DNA of 64,000 bases from Chryseomicrobium palamuruense (GCF_042649045.1 NZ_JBHSEF010000026.1:341526-405525); one strand, 5' to 3'. Shown: positions 34,182 through 43,290, numbered from the stretch's first letter. Translations and numbers: made by a program. Notes: generated by a model from the letters alone, not told the origin.

Positions 34182-35432
34182 ATGTATGAACTGCTTGAAC
34201 CGCGGAAGATCCTTTGCATCGATATGCAAAGTTTCTTTGCAAGCTGTTCTGCTGCTGTACACGGCCTCGATATTCAACAAGAAGCCATTGCCATCGTCGG
34301 CAACCTTGAACAAAAAGGAAGTGTGGTGCTCGCCGCATCGTCACCGATGAAAAAACGCTTCGGCGTCAAGACAGGTACACGTCTGTTTGAAATTCCAAAT
34401 CACCCCGACATTCGCATCATCCAGCCACAGATGGAGCTCTACGTCAAAATCTCGGCAGAAATCACACGCTATCTGAATCAGATCGTCCCGATGGAAGACA
34501 TCCATGTCTACAGCATTGATGAAAGCTTTATCGATATTAAAGGTACGGAACATTTGTGGGGAGACGCTTGGGATGTAGCCCGTAAGATTCGCAGCGACTT
34601 GCTGCGACAATTCCAAGTGCCGTGCACCATCGGCATCGGGCCGAACATGCTGCTTGCGAAACTCGCGCTTGATCTCGAAGCCAAAAAGACAACGTTTGCC
34701 GAATGGACGTATGAAGACGTACCCACGAAATTATGGCCAGTATCTCCACTGCGGGATGTCTGGGGCATTGGCCCGCGTCTCGAGCGCACACTGCACAGTA
34801 TGGGTATCTATACGATGGGGGACCTGGCCCATACACCGCTTGAACGACTCGAAGACAAGTTCGGCGTCATGGGGAATCAACTCTACCATCATGCGTGGGG
34901 CATTGATCTTTCGGACATCGGCGCTCCACTCATGGAAGGACAAGTGAGCTACGGCAAAGGACAGATCCTGTTCCGCGACTACAATTCCAAAAAAGAAGTA
35001 ATGGCGGTCGTCCTTGAGATGACAGAAGACGTTGGGCGGCGTCTACGTGAAGCGAAGAAAGTGGGCCGGACGATGCACATGAGCATCGGCTACAGCAAGT
35101 TCGGGGGCTTCAGCCGCTCCATGTCCATTGACGAAGCAACCAACCGTACATCCGTCATCTATGAAGCTTTTGACCTTCTGATGGACACATTTTATGACGG
35201 CTCTCCCGTGCGACGGATCGCCCTGTCAGTTTCGAACCTGGAAGAAGACGAAAGCCTCCAACTCAATCTCTTTTCTCACCGGGAGCAGTTGCGCGAAGAA
35301 CGACTCGGAAAAACCGTTGATGCCCTTCGTCGGAAATATGGATCGACCGCAGTACTCCGGGCGGTATCCTATACTGCAGATGGGACGGCGCGATACCGGG
35401 CAACGCTCCTTGGTGGACATAATAAGTTGTAA
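34182..35432 (+). CDS. uvrX: Y-family DNA polymerase, UvrX/YqjW type
   Basis: Second translesion polymerase of the window, 416 residues. Active-site motifs LCIDMQSFFASC (near residue 12) and YSIDESFIDI (near 109); helix-hairpin-helix GIGPRLERTLHSMGI; little-finger domain to the C-terminus. It resembles the SOS-induced UvrX/YqjW group rather than PolIV at 13289. RBS AAAGGCGGG before the ATG. Its GC content and codon use return to host values after the AT-rich island, so the island ends just upstream. The YolD-like partner often found next to such genes is absent here. Confidence 0.9.
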   Translation: MYELLEPRKILCIDMQSFFASCSAAVHGLDIQQEAIAIVGNLEQKGSVVLAASSPMKKRFGVKTGTRLFEIPNHPDIRIIQPQMELYVKISAEITRYLNQIVPMEDIHVYSIDESFIDIKGTEHLWGDAWDVARKIRSDLLRQFQVPCTIGIGPNMLLAKLALDLEAKKTTFAEWTYEDVPTKLWPVSPLRDVWGIGPRLERTLHSMGIYTMGDLAHTPLERLEDKFGVMGNQLYHHAWGIDLSDIGAPLMEGQVSYGKGQILFRDYNSKKEVMAVVLEMTEDVGRRLREAKKVGRTMHMSIGYSKFGGFSRSMSIDEATNRTSVIYEAFDLLMDTFYDGSPVRRIALSVSNLEEDESLQLNLFSHREQLREERLGKTVDALRRKYGSTAVLRAVSYTADGTARYRATLLGGHNKL

Positions 35433-35544
35433 GTGCAACTATTTCAGTTTTCGAAACTATTTTAGTCGTTCATCTTCCGAAATGTGTGAACATTTGCTAA
35501 ACTAAATAAGGTTTTCAATTTGTACGAGAAAAGGGGAACGACAC

Positions 35545-37305
35545 ATGAGGGTATTTTTAGACCTTGCCTGGTTCTTTAAAGAGAGAAAATGGCATTACGG
35601 ACTTGGCATCGTCATGTTGCTGTTTGTTGCATTTTTGACACTGATTCCCCCACGCATCATCGGGGAAGTCGTCGATGCCATCAATGAAGAGCGACTCACA
35701 TCACAGCTTCTTACGCAGTGGCTGGGCCTACTTGCTGGAGCCGCCGTCCTTATGTATATCCTTCGCTATTACTGGCGAATGATGATTTTTGGTTCGGCCA
35801 TCTTATTGGCACGACGCATGCGACAAACATTATTTACACATTTTAGCCGAATGTCACCTGCGTTTTATCAGAAACGCCGCGTCGGGGACTTGATGGCACA
35901 TGCAACGAACGATTTATCGGCTGTCCAACAAACAGCGGGTGCGGGAGTTTTGACACTTGTCGACTCTCTTGCTACAGGCGGTTTCGTAATTGCCGCGATG
36001 GCCATCACCATCAACTGGAAGCTGACGCTGATCGCACTTCTTCCGATGCCACTTATGGTTTTATCGACTAGCTATTACGGTCGATTGTTGCATCAGCGCT
36101 TCCGCTTCGCCCAAGAAGCCTTCTCCGATTTGAATGACAAATCGCAAGAAAGCATCAGCGGAATCAAGGTAATCAAGACGTTTGGCCAAGAAAAAGAAGA
36201 CACTGAAGATTTCAAACGACTGTCTCAAGATGTCGTTGATAAAAATGTCCACGTAGCAAAAGTCGATTCCTTATTCGACCCGACCATTTCTCTGATTGTC
36301 GGCGCCTGTTTCTTCTTAGCCATCAGCTTCGGGACACAATTTATCTTGGCTGAAGAAATGACAATCGGACAACTCGTGGCATTCAATACGTATCTTGGTT
36401 TGCTTGTGTGGCCCATGCTTGCTTTTGGCTGGCTGTTCAACATTGTGGAACGTGGCCGTGCTTCATATGACCGAATCCGACAGCTCCTATCTGAGCCTGT
36501 GGACATCGATGATCGTGTCGGTGCACTGGAGATGAAACCAGAAGGAAAAGTGACATTTGCGATTGATTCGTTCTCCTTCCCAGGAGATGAACGTGTTGCT
36601 TTACACAATGTTCACTTCACGCTTGACCGAGGGGAAACACTCGGTATTGTCGGACGGACCGGTTCCGGAAAGACCGCCATACTGAAGCTATTGATGCGAG
36701 AGTTCGAAGGGTATCAAGGTCACATCACCTATGGTCAGCATGACATTCGCGATTACAAAAAAGAAAGTCTACTCGAAGCGATTGGGTATGTTCCGCAAGA
36801 TCATTTCTTGTTCTCGACAACAGTGGGACTCAATGTCGCGTTCACAAATGTCAAAGCCTCACAACAAGAAATCGAACGGGCAACCAAGCTCGCAGCGATT
36901 CACGAAGACATTTTACGTTTTACCGATGGCTACAACACCATTGTGGGTGAGCGAGGGGTTTCGCTCTCAGGTGGTCAGAAGCAGCGGATTTCGATTGCGC
37001 GGGCTCTGATGATGAAGCCAGAGCTTCTCATTTTGGATGACTCTCTGTCTGCAGTCGATGCAAAGACAGAGGAAGCGATCTTGGAATCACTGAAAGGTGA
37101 GCGAACGGACGAAACGACCATCATTACGTCGCACCGTCTGAGTGCAATCCAGCATGCACACCAGATCATCGTCATGGAGAACGGGACAATCAAAGAAAAA
37201 GGCACGCATGAGGAGCTTATGGCTCTAGAAGGTACGTATTTCGAGATGTATCAGCTCCAGCAGCTCGAGTCACTCGTAGAGCAAGGAGGGGATCTGAATG
37301 GATGA
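35545..37305 (+). CDS. ABC exporter half, degenerate-site subunit (YheI/BmrC type)
   Basis: 586 residues: six-helix transmembrane domain (about 1-310) and nucleotide-binding domain with Walker A GRTGSGKTA, signature LSGGQKQRISIARAL and Walker B ILDDSLSAVD. The catalytic Glu after Walker B is Asp, as in the degenerate half of heterodimeric exporters such as BmrCD. The N-terminal block PPRIIGEVVDAI and the TM region resemble B. subtilis YheI. It overlaps the partner gene by 8 nt. Substrate unknown; a multidrug exporter by family. Confidence 0.88.
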   Translation: MRVFLDLAWFFKERKWHYGLGIVMLLFVAFLTLIPPRIIGEVVDAINEERLTSQLLTQWLGLLAGAAVLMYILRYYWRMMIFGSAILLARRMRQTLFTHFSRMSPAFYQKRRVGDLMAHATNDLSAVQQTAGAGVLTLVDSLATGGFVIAAMAITINWKLTLIALLPMPLMVLSTSYYGRLLHQRFRFAQEAFSDLNDKSQESISGIKVIKTFGQEKEDTEDFKRLSQDVVDKNVHVAKVDSLFDPTISLIVGACFFLAISFGTQFILAEEMTIGQLVAFNTYLGLLVWPMLAFGWLFNIVERGRASYDRIRQLLSEPVDIDDRVGALEMKPEGKVTFAIDSFSFPGDERVALHNVHFTLDRGETLGIVGRTGSGKTAILKLLMREFEGYQGHITYGQHDIRDYKKESLLEAIGYVPQDHFLFSTTVGLNVAFTNVKASQQEIERATKLAAIHEDILRFTDGYNTIVGERGVSLSGGQKQRISIARALMMKPELLILDDSLSAVDAKTEEAILESLKGERTDETTIITSHRLSAIQHAHQIIVMENGTIKEKGTHEELMALEGTYFEMYQLQQLESLVEQGGDLNG

Positions 37306-39085
37306 GAAAATGCCCAAACTGACCGGTAAAATGCAGTGGCAAGTGTTGAAACGCCTTCTGCGCTATTTGATTCCTCATAAAAAGATGATGGCGATTGCGC
37401 TTGTGTTATTAACGCTGACGGTCATCGGGGATCTGGTAGGCCCATATCTCATCAAGGTCTACATCGATGAATACTTAACGGTCGGTTCCTTTCCGCAAGC
37501 AGCTATCATTGGACTTGCCGGAGGATACATCTTCATTCAAATCAGTAACGTGATTATCAGTTACTTCCAGCTGATGACCTTCCAAAAGCTTGCACTGAAA
37601 ATCATTCAGACGATGCGAATCGATGTGTTCACCAAGGTCCAGGGTCTTGGCATGCGCTATTTTGACCGGACGCCTGCTGGAAGCATCGTGTCCCGCGTCA
37701 CAAATGATACGGAAGCTATTAAAGACATGTTTGTCAGTGTCTTAGTCGGATTCGTGCAAGCCGGTTTCTTGATCATCGGGGTGTATATTGCGATGTTCTT
37801 GATTAATCCGCAGCTTGCCCTGATGGCGACTCTGCTTCTACCAATCCTTGGTTTGATTATCTACACGTACAGAAAACATAGCTCGGTCGTCTATCAAGAC
37901 CTACGCGAGCGCTTGTCACAATTAAATGCGAAACTTGCCGAATCACTTGCCGGAATGGGGATGATTCAAGCGTTTCGCCAAGAAAAACGGCTTCGCGACG
38001 AGTTTAGTGAAATCAATGATGCACATTTTCGAGCAGGCAGACGCAACATCAAACTGGATAGCTTATTGCTTCGACCAGCCATCGACCTTGTCTATGCACT
38101 GGCCATCATCCTTGTACTTAGCTACTTCGGGATCACATCGTTCACAAGTCCTGTAGAAATCGGAGTCATCTATGTTTTTGTTACGTATATCGACCGATTC
38201 TTTGAGCCGATTAATCAAGTAATGCAACGTTTATCGATCTTCCAGCAAGCCATCGTGGCTGCTTCCCGCGTATTTAAACTCATGGATGAGGAAGACATGG
38301 CTCCTGCACAAAGTGAACAGCCAAAGGCAAAAATCGAGCAAGGCAAGATCGAGTTTCGCAATTTGACGTTTTCTTATGACGGACGCCAAGATGTTCTAAA
38401 AAACATTTCATTTACTGCAGAACCCGGTCAAACCGTCGCCCTCGTCGGTCATACAGGGAGTGGAAAGAGCTCGATCATCAATTTGCTCATGCGTTTTTAT
38501 GAATATGAAAACGGCGACATCCTGATTGACGGTCATTCCTTAAAAGACTTTCCGATGAATGAACTGCGGAAAAAAATGGGGCTCGTGCTCCAGGATCCGT
38601 TCCTTTTCTATGGAGACATCGAGAGCAATATCCGTCTCCATGACTCCGAGATGACAAGTGCGCAAGTACGAGCGGCAGCCGAATTCGTTCAAGCCGATTC
38701 GTTCATTCGGGAACTACCGGACGGGTATCAACAAAAAGTGACCGAGCGCGGCTCGACCTTCTCCAGTGGTCAGCGTCAGCTCGTGGCGTTTGCCCGCACC
38801 ATGGCCACAGATCCGAAAGTACTCATCCTCGACGAAGCGACAGCGAATATCGATACGGAAACCGAAGTCGCGATTCAGACAAGCCTTGAAAAAATGCGAA
38901 AAGGACGGACGACGATTGCAATCGCTCACCGCCTGAGCACCATCCAAGATGCCGAACTGATTCTCGTCTTGCACCAAGGAGAGATCGTCGAGCGTGGTAC
39001 GCACCAAGAACTGATTCGTCAAAAAGGCTTATACCATAAGATGTATCAGCTTCAAAACGGTATTGTCCAAGAACAACTGTCATAG
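37298..39085 (+). CDS. ABC exporter half, catalytic-site subunit (YheH/BmrD type)
   Basis: 595 residues, same TMD-NBD layout. Walker A GHTGSGKSS, Walker B VLILDEATANID with the normal catalytic Glu, and the H-loop IAHRLST. Its signature reads FSSGQRQLVAFARTM, with Ser-Ser in place of Ser-Gly at the start. With the preceding gene it forms one consensus and one degenerate ATP site, the hallmark of asymmetric exporters. The 8-nt overlap makes equimolar synthesis likely. Confidence 0.88.
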   Translation: MDEKMPKLTGKMQWQVLKRLLRYLIPHKKMMAIALVLLTLTVIGDLVGPYLIKVYIDEYLTVGSFPQAAIIGLAGGYIFIQISNVIISYFQLMTFQKLALKIIQTMRIDVFTKVQGLGMRYFDRTPAGSIVSRVTNDTEAIKDMFVSVLVGFVQAGFLIIGVYIAMFLINPQLALMATLLLPILGLIIYTYRKHSSVVYQDLRERLSQLNAKLAESLAGMGMIQAFRQEKRLRDEFSEINDAHFRAGRRNIKLDSLLLRPAIDLVYALAIILVLSYFGITSFTSPVEIGVIYVFVTYIDRFFEPINQVMQRLSIFQQAIVAASRVFKLMDEEDMAPAQSEQPKAKIEQGKIEFRNLTFSYDGRQDVLKNISFTAEPGQTVALVGHTGSGKSSIINLLMRFYEYENGDILIDGHSLKDFPMNELRKKMGLVLQDPFLFYGDIESNIRLHDSEMTSAQVRAAAEFVQADSFIRELPDGYQQKVTERGSTFSSGQRQLVAFARTMATDPKVLILDEATANIDTETEVAIQTSLEKMRKGRTTIAIAHRLSTIQDAELILVLHQGEIVERGTHQELIRQKGLYHKMYQLQNGIVQEQLS

Positions 39086-39125
39086 AAATGTCATAAGCAA
39101 CAGTAGGGTCTTTTCGCTCGAATTC

Positions 39126-39134
39126 TGATACGAT
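39126..39134 (+). promoter_or_regulatory. Extended -10 promoter of ccdA
   Basis: TGATACGAT (extended -10, TGn plus TACGAT) 31 nt before the ccdA start; the -35 region is weak. Confidence 0.4.
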
Positions 39135-39165
39135 AAACACAGTGAATACGAGAGGGTGATTGATT

Positions 39166-39876
39166 TTGGCAACCGATGTAACCATCTGGCTTGCTTTTGG
39201 GGCAGGGTTTTTGAGTTTTATCTCGCCTTGTACGCTTCCTCTGTATCCGGCATTTTTGTCGTATATAACTGGAATGTCGATCGAAGAGATCAAAACAGAT
39301 AAAAAGAAAATGCAGACTAGAGGGATGTTCCACACGCTCTTCTTCTTACTCGGCTTTTCGGCCATCTTTATTGCACTGGGCTTCGCTACGTCGTGGCTCG
39401 GTACAGTCTTTATCCAATATGGTGATTTGATTCGCCAAATCGGGGCTATCTTGATTATCGTTTTCGGACTTCTTGTCGTTGGTGTTTTCAAACCGGAGAT
39501 GCTGATGTCTGAAAAACGTCTTCAATTTAAGAATCGTCCGTCTGGTTATTTCGGAAGCAGCTTGATCGGTATGGCATTTGCTGCAGGATGGCAACCATGT
39601 ACAGGGCCAATCCTTGCAGCGGTCCTTGTCATGGCAGGATCCAATCCGGAGCTTGGCGTCTGGTATATGGTCGCGTATGTCCTTGGATTTGCCATTCCGT
39701 TCTTCTTGCTATCGTTCTTTGTGACACGTACGCAGTGGATGCGCAAAAACAGCGGGAAGTTTATGAAAGTAGGGGGCTATATCATGATTGCCATCGGGGT
39801 GTTATTGTTCTTTGATGGCTTGACATGGATCATCCGTTTACTTAGTCCGATATTTGGCGACTTTACAGGCTTTTAG
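39166..39876 (+). CDS. ccdA: Cytochrome c biogenesis protein CcdA
   Basis: 236-residue membrane protein with six hydrophobic helices that carries reducing equivalents across the membrane for cytochrome c maturation (and for spore proteins in sporulating relatives). The two conserved cysteines lie in SFISPCTLPLYPAFLSYITG (helix 1) and GWQPCTGPILAA (helix 4). Start is a TTG: the second TTG (39166) is about 6 nt from GAGGGTGA and gives the family N-terminus; a TTG at 39160 is the alternative. First gene of a ccdA-thioredoxin-ccdC cluster. Confidence 0.9.
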   Translation: MATDVTIWLAFGAGFLSFISPCTLPLYPAFLSYITGMSIEEIKTDKKKMQTRGMFHTLFFLLGFSAIFIALGFATSWLGTVFIQYGDLIRQIGAILIIVFGLLVVGVFKPEMLMSEKRLQFKNRPSGYFGSSLIGMAFAAGWQPCTGPILAAVLVMAGSNPELGVWYMVAYVLGFAIPFFLLSFFVTRTQWMRKNSGKFMKVGGYIMIAIGVLLFFDGLTWIIRLLSPIFGDFTGF

Positions 39877-39890
39877 GGAGGCAATGAGTC

Positions 39891-40220
39891 ATGAAAGAAA
39901 TCACTTCATATGATCAGTGGCTTCACGCCTGGGAAGACGAACGTATCGGTCTCTTATTTGTGAAGACAACAGGCTGTTCGGTATGTGACGGGTTACTCCC
40001 GCAAGTCGAAGCGATTGAGGAAGATTATCACATTCCATTCTATAAAGTGAATATCGCAAATGTTCCGGAAGTGGCGGGGCAACTTGGTCTCTTTACAGCA
40101 CCGGTTGTACTGTTGTGGAAAGAAGGACGCGAGATGCAGCGCTTCGCACGATTTGTTCCGATGGAAGAGCTAAAGCTACGTTTGCAGGAGCTAGAAGAGT
40201 GGTGTGGAGAAGATGCCTAA
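39891..40220 (+). CDS. Thioredoxin-fold protein with CSVC motif
   Basis: 109 residues, thioredoxin fold with active-site-like CSVC in KTTGCSVCDGLLP (about residues 27-30) and a cis-proline region TAPVVLL. It stands between ccdA and ccdC, so it probably takes electrons from CcdA or acts on the same substrates. No signal peptide is visible, so it should be cytoplasmic. RBS GGGAGGC. Overlaps the next gene. Confidence 0.8.
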   Translation: MKEITSYDQWLHAWEDERIGLLFVKTTGCSVCDGLLPQVEAIEEDYHIPFYKVNIANVPEVAGQLGLFTAPVVLLWKEGREMQRFARFVPMEELKLRLQELEEWCGEDA

Positions 40221-40704
40221 CTGGATCTCGCAAGAACTGCTTGTCACGTTTTCTCTCGTCAGTGCGGTTGTGATGGGTACTCTTCTTACCATCCTCCGCA
40301 GTAAAGCTGCGAAACGACCAGCAAGTACAAAAAAGATTTTGCTACCGCCACTCTTCATGTCCACGGGAGCGCTGATGTTCATGTTTCCGTTCTTTCGAGT
40401 ACCTTGGATCAACGTACTCGAAGCCATCGCTGTCGGGATGTTGTTTTCTATCCTGCTCATCAAAACTTCCAATTTTGAGCACCGGGCCGGGGACATCTAT
40501 TTGAAGCCATCTAAGGCATTTTTATTTATCCTTGTTGGACTCTTGATCGTTCGGATTCTACTCAAGTTGCTCCTTAGCAGTGAAATCCATGTAGGAGAAC
40601 TCAGCGGCATGTTCTGGTTACTCGCTTTTGGCATGATAGTTCCGTGGCGCCTGATGATGTATAAAAAATACAAAGACATACAAAAAGAGACCGTTCACAG
40701 GTGA
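40213..40704 (+). CDS. ccdC: CcdC-family membrane protein (YneJ type)
   Basis: 163 residues with about five hydrophobic helices; family features include LLPPLFMSTGALMF and a basic C-terminus. In B. subtilis the orthologue follows ccdA and its function in cytochrome c synthesis is not settled. Start is uncertain: ATG 40213 (used here) or in-frame GTG 40204, both within the end of the previous gene. A strong bidirectional terminator follows. Confidence 0.8.
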   Translation: MPNWISQELLVTFSLVSAVVMGTLLTILRSKAAKRPASTKKILLPPLFMSTGALMFMFPFFRVPWINVLEAIAVGMLFSILLIKTSNFEHRAGDIYLKPSKAFLFILVGLLIVRILLKLLLSSEIHVGELSGMFWLLAFGMIVPWRLMMYKKYKDIQKETVHR

Positions 40705-40722
40705 TGTGAGCGGTCTCTTTTT
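40682..40722. terminator. Bidirectional terminator between ccdC and yneK
   Basis: 12-bp A/T-flanked stem (40682-40693 with 40711-40722) plus an inner TCAC/GTGA stem; the ccdC stop codon and the yneK stop codon both lie in it. Confidence 0.8.
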
Positions 40723-41149
40723 AGTGAAAATAGGATTCATACGAAGTAAGATCGATTTTTAATTCATCCATCTTTTTACGTAAAAACTTATGGTCCCGTT
40801 TAGGCGTAGCTAATATATACCCACGGATTAATAGCTCCTGAGTGATGGCATCTGCCTTTTCCTCTAGTGCGAGCTGACCAATACGTCCTGCGATCTTTTG
40901 CTTGGCTACAGGACGGAACAGTTCTGGAACAGGCTCGACCAGTTCATTCAGCAATGCTTTTTGTTCATCCGACCATAGATGAATCGTTTGGTCGACATAA
41001 TAGGATTCCCAATCGAGATCCGATTTTCCATCTTCTTTCGGGAGCGCTTTTAAAAACTTGCGGAACATGAAATAGCCACCGATGGCCATCAATGAAATCA
41101 GCACGACGACCCAAAATAATATAAACCACAAAAACCAACCTTCAAGCAC
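40721..41149 (-). CDS. yneK: DUF2621 membrane protein (YneK type)
   Basis: 142 residues with one N-terminal membrane helix (about residues 4-28) and a soluble C-terminal part (WESYYVDQTIHLWSDEQKALL and a PKRDHKFLRKKMDEL tail). Matches YneK, which follows ccdC (yneJ) in B. subtilis. Function unknown. Transcribed towards ccdC and shares its terminator. Confidence 0.8.
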   Translation of the reverse strand: MLEGWFLWFILFWVVVLISLMAIGGYFMFRKFLKALPKEDGKSDLDWESYYVDQTIHLWSDEQKALLNELVEPVPELFRPVAKQKIAGRIGQLALEEKADAITQELLIRGYILATPKRDHKFLRKKMDELKIDLTSYESYFH

Positions 41150-41254
41150 AGTCGTTCACCTCGAGATAAGTATACAAGTTTCCGAACAGAATTTCATCCA
41201 GAGGTGTCCCTTTTCACAGAACTTTTCTATTTAGTGTGTGAAGGGGGTGAGAAC

Positions 41255-41470
41255 ATGGCAGCGTATAACTTTAAAAGTGCAGTCCTTCGTTTAGTGTATG
41301 ATGACGGACTCACAATCGACGGCAAACCGAAACGTAAAGTCAAAACGTATTCAGGAATGCTTGAAAGTGCAACCGCCGACCAGATGGTGCAAGCAGCAGA
41401 CGCATTTAGCAGCTTATCATCTAAAGCATTGATCGGTGCAGAAAAACAGCAAATCAGCGACATCTACTAA
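41255..41470 (+). CDS. DUF1659 small protein
   Basis: 71 residues starting MAAYNFKSAVLRLVYDDGL, with the KVKTYSGMLESATADQM block of DUF1659. The start at 41255 follows GGGGGTGAG; the frame is open further upstream (41204) but without support. Typically followed by DUF2922 and YvrJ genes, as here. Function unknown. Confidence 0.8.
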   Translation: MAAYNFKSAVLRLVYDDGLTIDGKPKRKVKTYSGMLESATADQMVQAADAFSSLSSKALIGAEKQQISDIY

Positions 41471-41492
41471 TTCGTAAAGGAGGAATACAGAC

Positions 41493-41705
41493 ATGGCGAA
41501 AACCTTACAACTGGAATTTGCGAATGCAGCGGGCAAGACGATGCTGCTATCGGTCGATGAGCCGACCGAGACGCTGACGGGTGTAGAAGTGACACAAGCA
41601 ATGAATGCCATCATTGCCTCGTCCCTGTTCTTTGTGGATGGATCACCAGTCACGACCATTCACGGTGCCCAAATCGTGGAACGACAAGTCCAAGAACTGA
41701 TCTAA
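41493..41705 (+). CDS. DUF2922 small protein
   Basis: 70 residues: MAKTLQLEFANAAGKTMLLS followed by a short helix and FFVDGSPVTTIHGAQIVER, the DUF2922 pattern. RBS AAAGGAGG. It is 22 nt after the DUF1659 gene and precedes a terminator. Function unknown. Confidence 0.85.
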   Translation: MAKTLQLEFANAAGKTMLLSVDEPTETLTGVEVTQAMNAIIASSLFFVDGSPVTTIHGAQIVERQVQELI

Positions 41706-41710
41706 TCGAT

Positions 41711-41741
41711 AAGTCTCCTCTATCCCGAGGAGACTTTTTTT
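41711..41741 (+). terminator. Terminator after the DUF2922 gene
   Basis: 10-bp perfect stem (41711-41720 with 41727-41736), 6-nt loop, T7. It lies before the yvrJ-like gene, so that gene is read only by read-through or by a promoter not seen. Confidence 0.8.
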
Positions 41742-41760
41742 ATAGAAAGGAGGGAACAGC

Positions 41761-41898
41761 ATGGAACAGTGGATTCAACTCATCCAAGAAATCGGGTTTC
41801 CGGTCGTGGTGTCGTTTTATTTACTCCATCGCATCGAATCTCGCTTAGAAGCGATACGCGACGTCCTCGTGACCATTGCTCCTGTCACAAAAGTGTAA
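41761..41898 (+). CDS. YvrJ-family small membrane protein
   Basis: 45 codons. MEQWIQLIQEIGFPVVVSFY is a hydrophobic helix, followed by LLHRIESRLEAIRDVL, the pattern of YvrJ-like peptides that accompany DUF1659/DUF2922 genes in Bacillales. RBS AAAGGAGGG, 8 nt before the ATG. Function unknown. Confidence 0.8.
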   Translation: MEQWIQLIQEIGFPVVVSFYLLHRIESRLEAIRDVLVTIAPVTKV

Positions 41899-41909
41899 GA
41901 ACTTACGGA

Positions 41910-41938
41910 TTGAATGCCACTTCGTTTCAGTCTATGAT
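41910..41938 (+). promoter_or_regulatory. Sigma-A promoter of the Sco gene
   Basis: TTGAAT (41910-41915), 17-nt spacer, TATGAT (41933-41938). Confidence 0.7.
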
Positions 41939-41961
41939 GAATAGTGATGAGGAGTGATCAC

Positions 41962-42543
41962 ATGAAACGATGGATGCTGATGCTTATAGCCTCTCTACTG
42001 GTCCTAACAGGGTGCGGTGGTGGCTTTGAAGCACAGACAAACTGGGAAGTAGAAGATTTCTCATTCACGACCCACCGAAATGAAACACTGGCCCTAGAAG
42101 ATCTAAAAGGCGAGATTTGGCTCGCAACATTTATTTTCACGAACTGTGCCACCGTTTGTCCGCCGATGACGGCTAATATGACGGATATCCAAGAGTCATT
42201 GGAAGCAGAAGGGGTAGAAGGCTATAAAATCGTTGCATTTAGCGTTGACCCTGACGTGGATACACCGGAAGTGCTGACAGAGTACTTGGGAATGTATGAA
42301 TTAACGGATGAATCAAAGTGGGAACTACTGACTGGGTACGACCAGACGTTCATCTCCCAATTTGCACGTAATTCATTTAAAACAGCAGTCCAGAACGATC
42401 CGAACTCGGATCAAGTGATTCACGGGACAAGTTTTTACTTAGTTGATCAAGAAGGAATTGTGGTGAAGAGCTACAGCGGTGTCAGCAATGTTCCGGTCGA
42501 GGAAATCACCCAAGATATGAAAGCTTTATCAGAAGAAAACTAA
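41962..42543 (+). CDS. SCO1/SenC-family copper chaperone lipoprotein (YpmQ type)
   Basis: 193 residues from this start: a signal peptide ending in a lipobox (LVLTGC, lipidated Cys near residue 20), then a thioredoxin-like domain with the copper/redox motif NCATVCPP (CxxxC) and the later ligand histidine in IHGTSFYLVD. Sco proteins deliver copper to subunit II of cytochrome c oxidase. AGGAG lies 7 nt before ATG 41962; upstream GTG/ATG at 41944/41947 would spoil the signal peptide. A terminator follows. Confidence 0.9.
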   Translation: MKRWMLMLIASLLVLTGCGGGFEAQTNWEVEDFSFTTHRNETLALEDLKGEIWLATFIFTNCATVCPPMTANMTDIQESLEAEGVEGYKIVAFSVDPDVDTPEVLTEYLGMYELTDESKWELLTGYDQTFISQFARNSFKTAVQNDPNSDQVIHGTSFYLVDQEGIVVKSYSGVSNVPVEEITQDMKALSEEN

Positions 42544-42566
42544 CTGTCCCGGGCGGACAGTTTTTT
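42542..42566 (+). terminator. Terminator of the Sco gene
   Basis: 7-8 bp stem (42543-42549 with 42555-42561), 5-nt loop, T6, overlapping the stop codon. Confidence 0.8.
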
Positions 42567-42621
42567 CATTGGGTAGAACGGTGTATGATAGAAGAAGCAT
42601 ATATAGGGGGAAGCGGACCGA

Positions 42622-43290
42622 ATGAAAAAGAAAGTCTCCAAACAAATTACGATACGGCTATGGGCTGCAGCGCTCCTTGCGCCTATTTTAGTGGTCGGTT
42701 ATTTTATCAGTGTCATTGGATGGCATGAACTGCAAAACATACCGTGGGCACACGAAGTGAATCAGTTCATTTCATCGAAAGCTATCGAATTCAGAGACCC
42801 TGAGATTCCGGAAGAATACATAGATGTCTATCAATCGGCTGAGGCGGAGTACGGGGTGCCTTGGCAATTACTCGCTGCTCATCACCGAATTGAAACACGC
42901 TTTTCTACGATGGACCCACTTCTGTCTCCAGTAGGAGCGGAAGGACATATGCAGTTTATGCCTTGCACATTTGTTGGGTGGTCACACCCGACATGTAGCG
43001 GTCTCGGACAGGGAGAGATTCCAGTTGAAGACAAAACCAATCCGAAAGTGATTGCTGTATATGGGGGATACGGGGTGGACGGGGACGGAGACGGAATCGC
43101 AGACCCTTATAATATTTATGATGCTGTTTTCAGTGCTGCGAACTATTTAGGGGCGAATGGAGCAGCGGATGGAGAATTGGAACGAGCCATCTTCAATTAC
43201 AATCGAAGCGACGCATATGTCAAAGACATCTTGTACTTTTTTGCGCAGTACGAAGAAAAGTACCCCGAACGAGTCACACGAAGCCAATAA
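42622..43290 (+). CDS. Lytic transglycosylase-like protein with membrane anchor
   Basis: 222 residues: an N-terminal membrane helix (about 10-32), then a lysozyme-like SLT/MltB-type domain. Features: AAHHRIETRFS with a candidate catalytic Glu, GHMQFMPCTFVGW, a calcium-loop-like DGDGDGIADP and AIFNYNRSDAYVKDIL. This is the transglycosylase group that cleaves peptidoglycan between MurNAc and GlcNAc; specific role unknown. Faces the outside by the anchor topology. RBS AGGGGG. Confidence 0.8.
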   Translation: MKKKVSKQITIRLWAAALLAPILVVGYFISVIGWHELQNIPWAHEVNQFISSKAIEFRDPEIPEEYIDVYQSAEAEYGVPWQLLAAHHRIETRFSTMDPLLSPVGAEGHMQFMPCTFVGWSHPTCSGLGQGEIPVEDKTNPKVIAVYGGYGVDGDGDGIADPYNIYDAVFSAANYLGANGAADGELERAIFNYNRSDAYVKDILYFFAQYEEKYPERVTRSQ

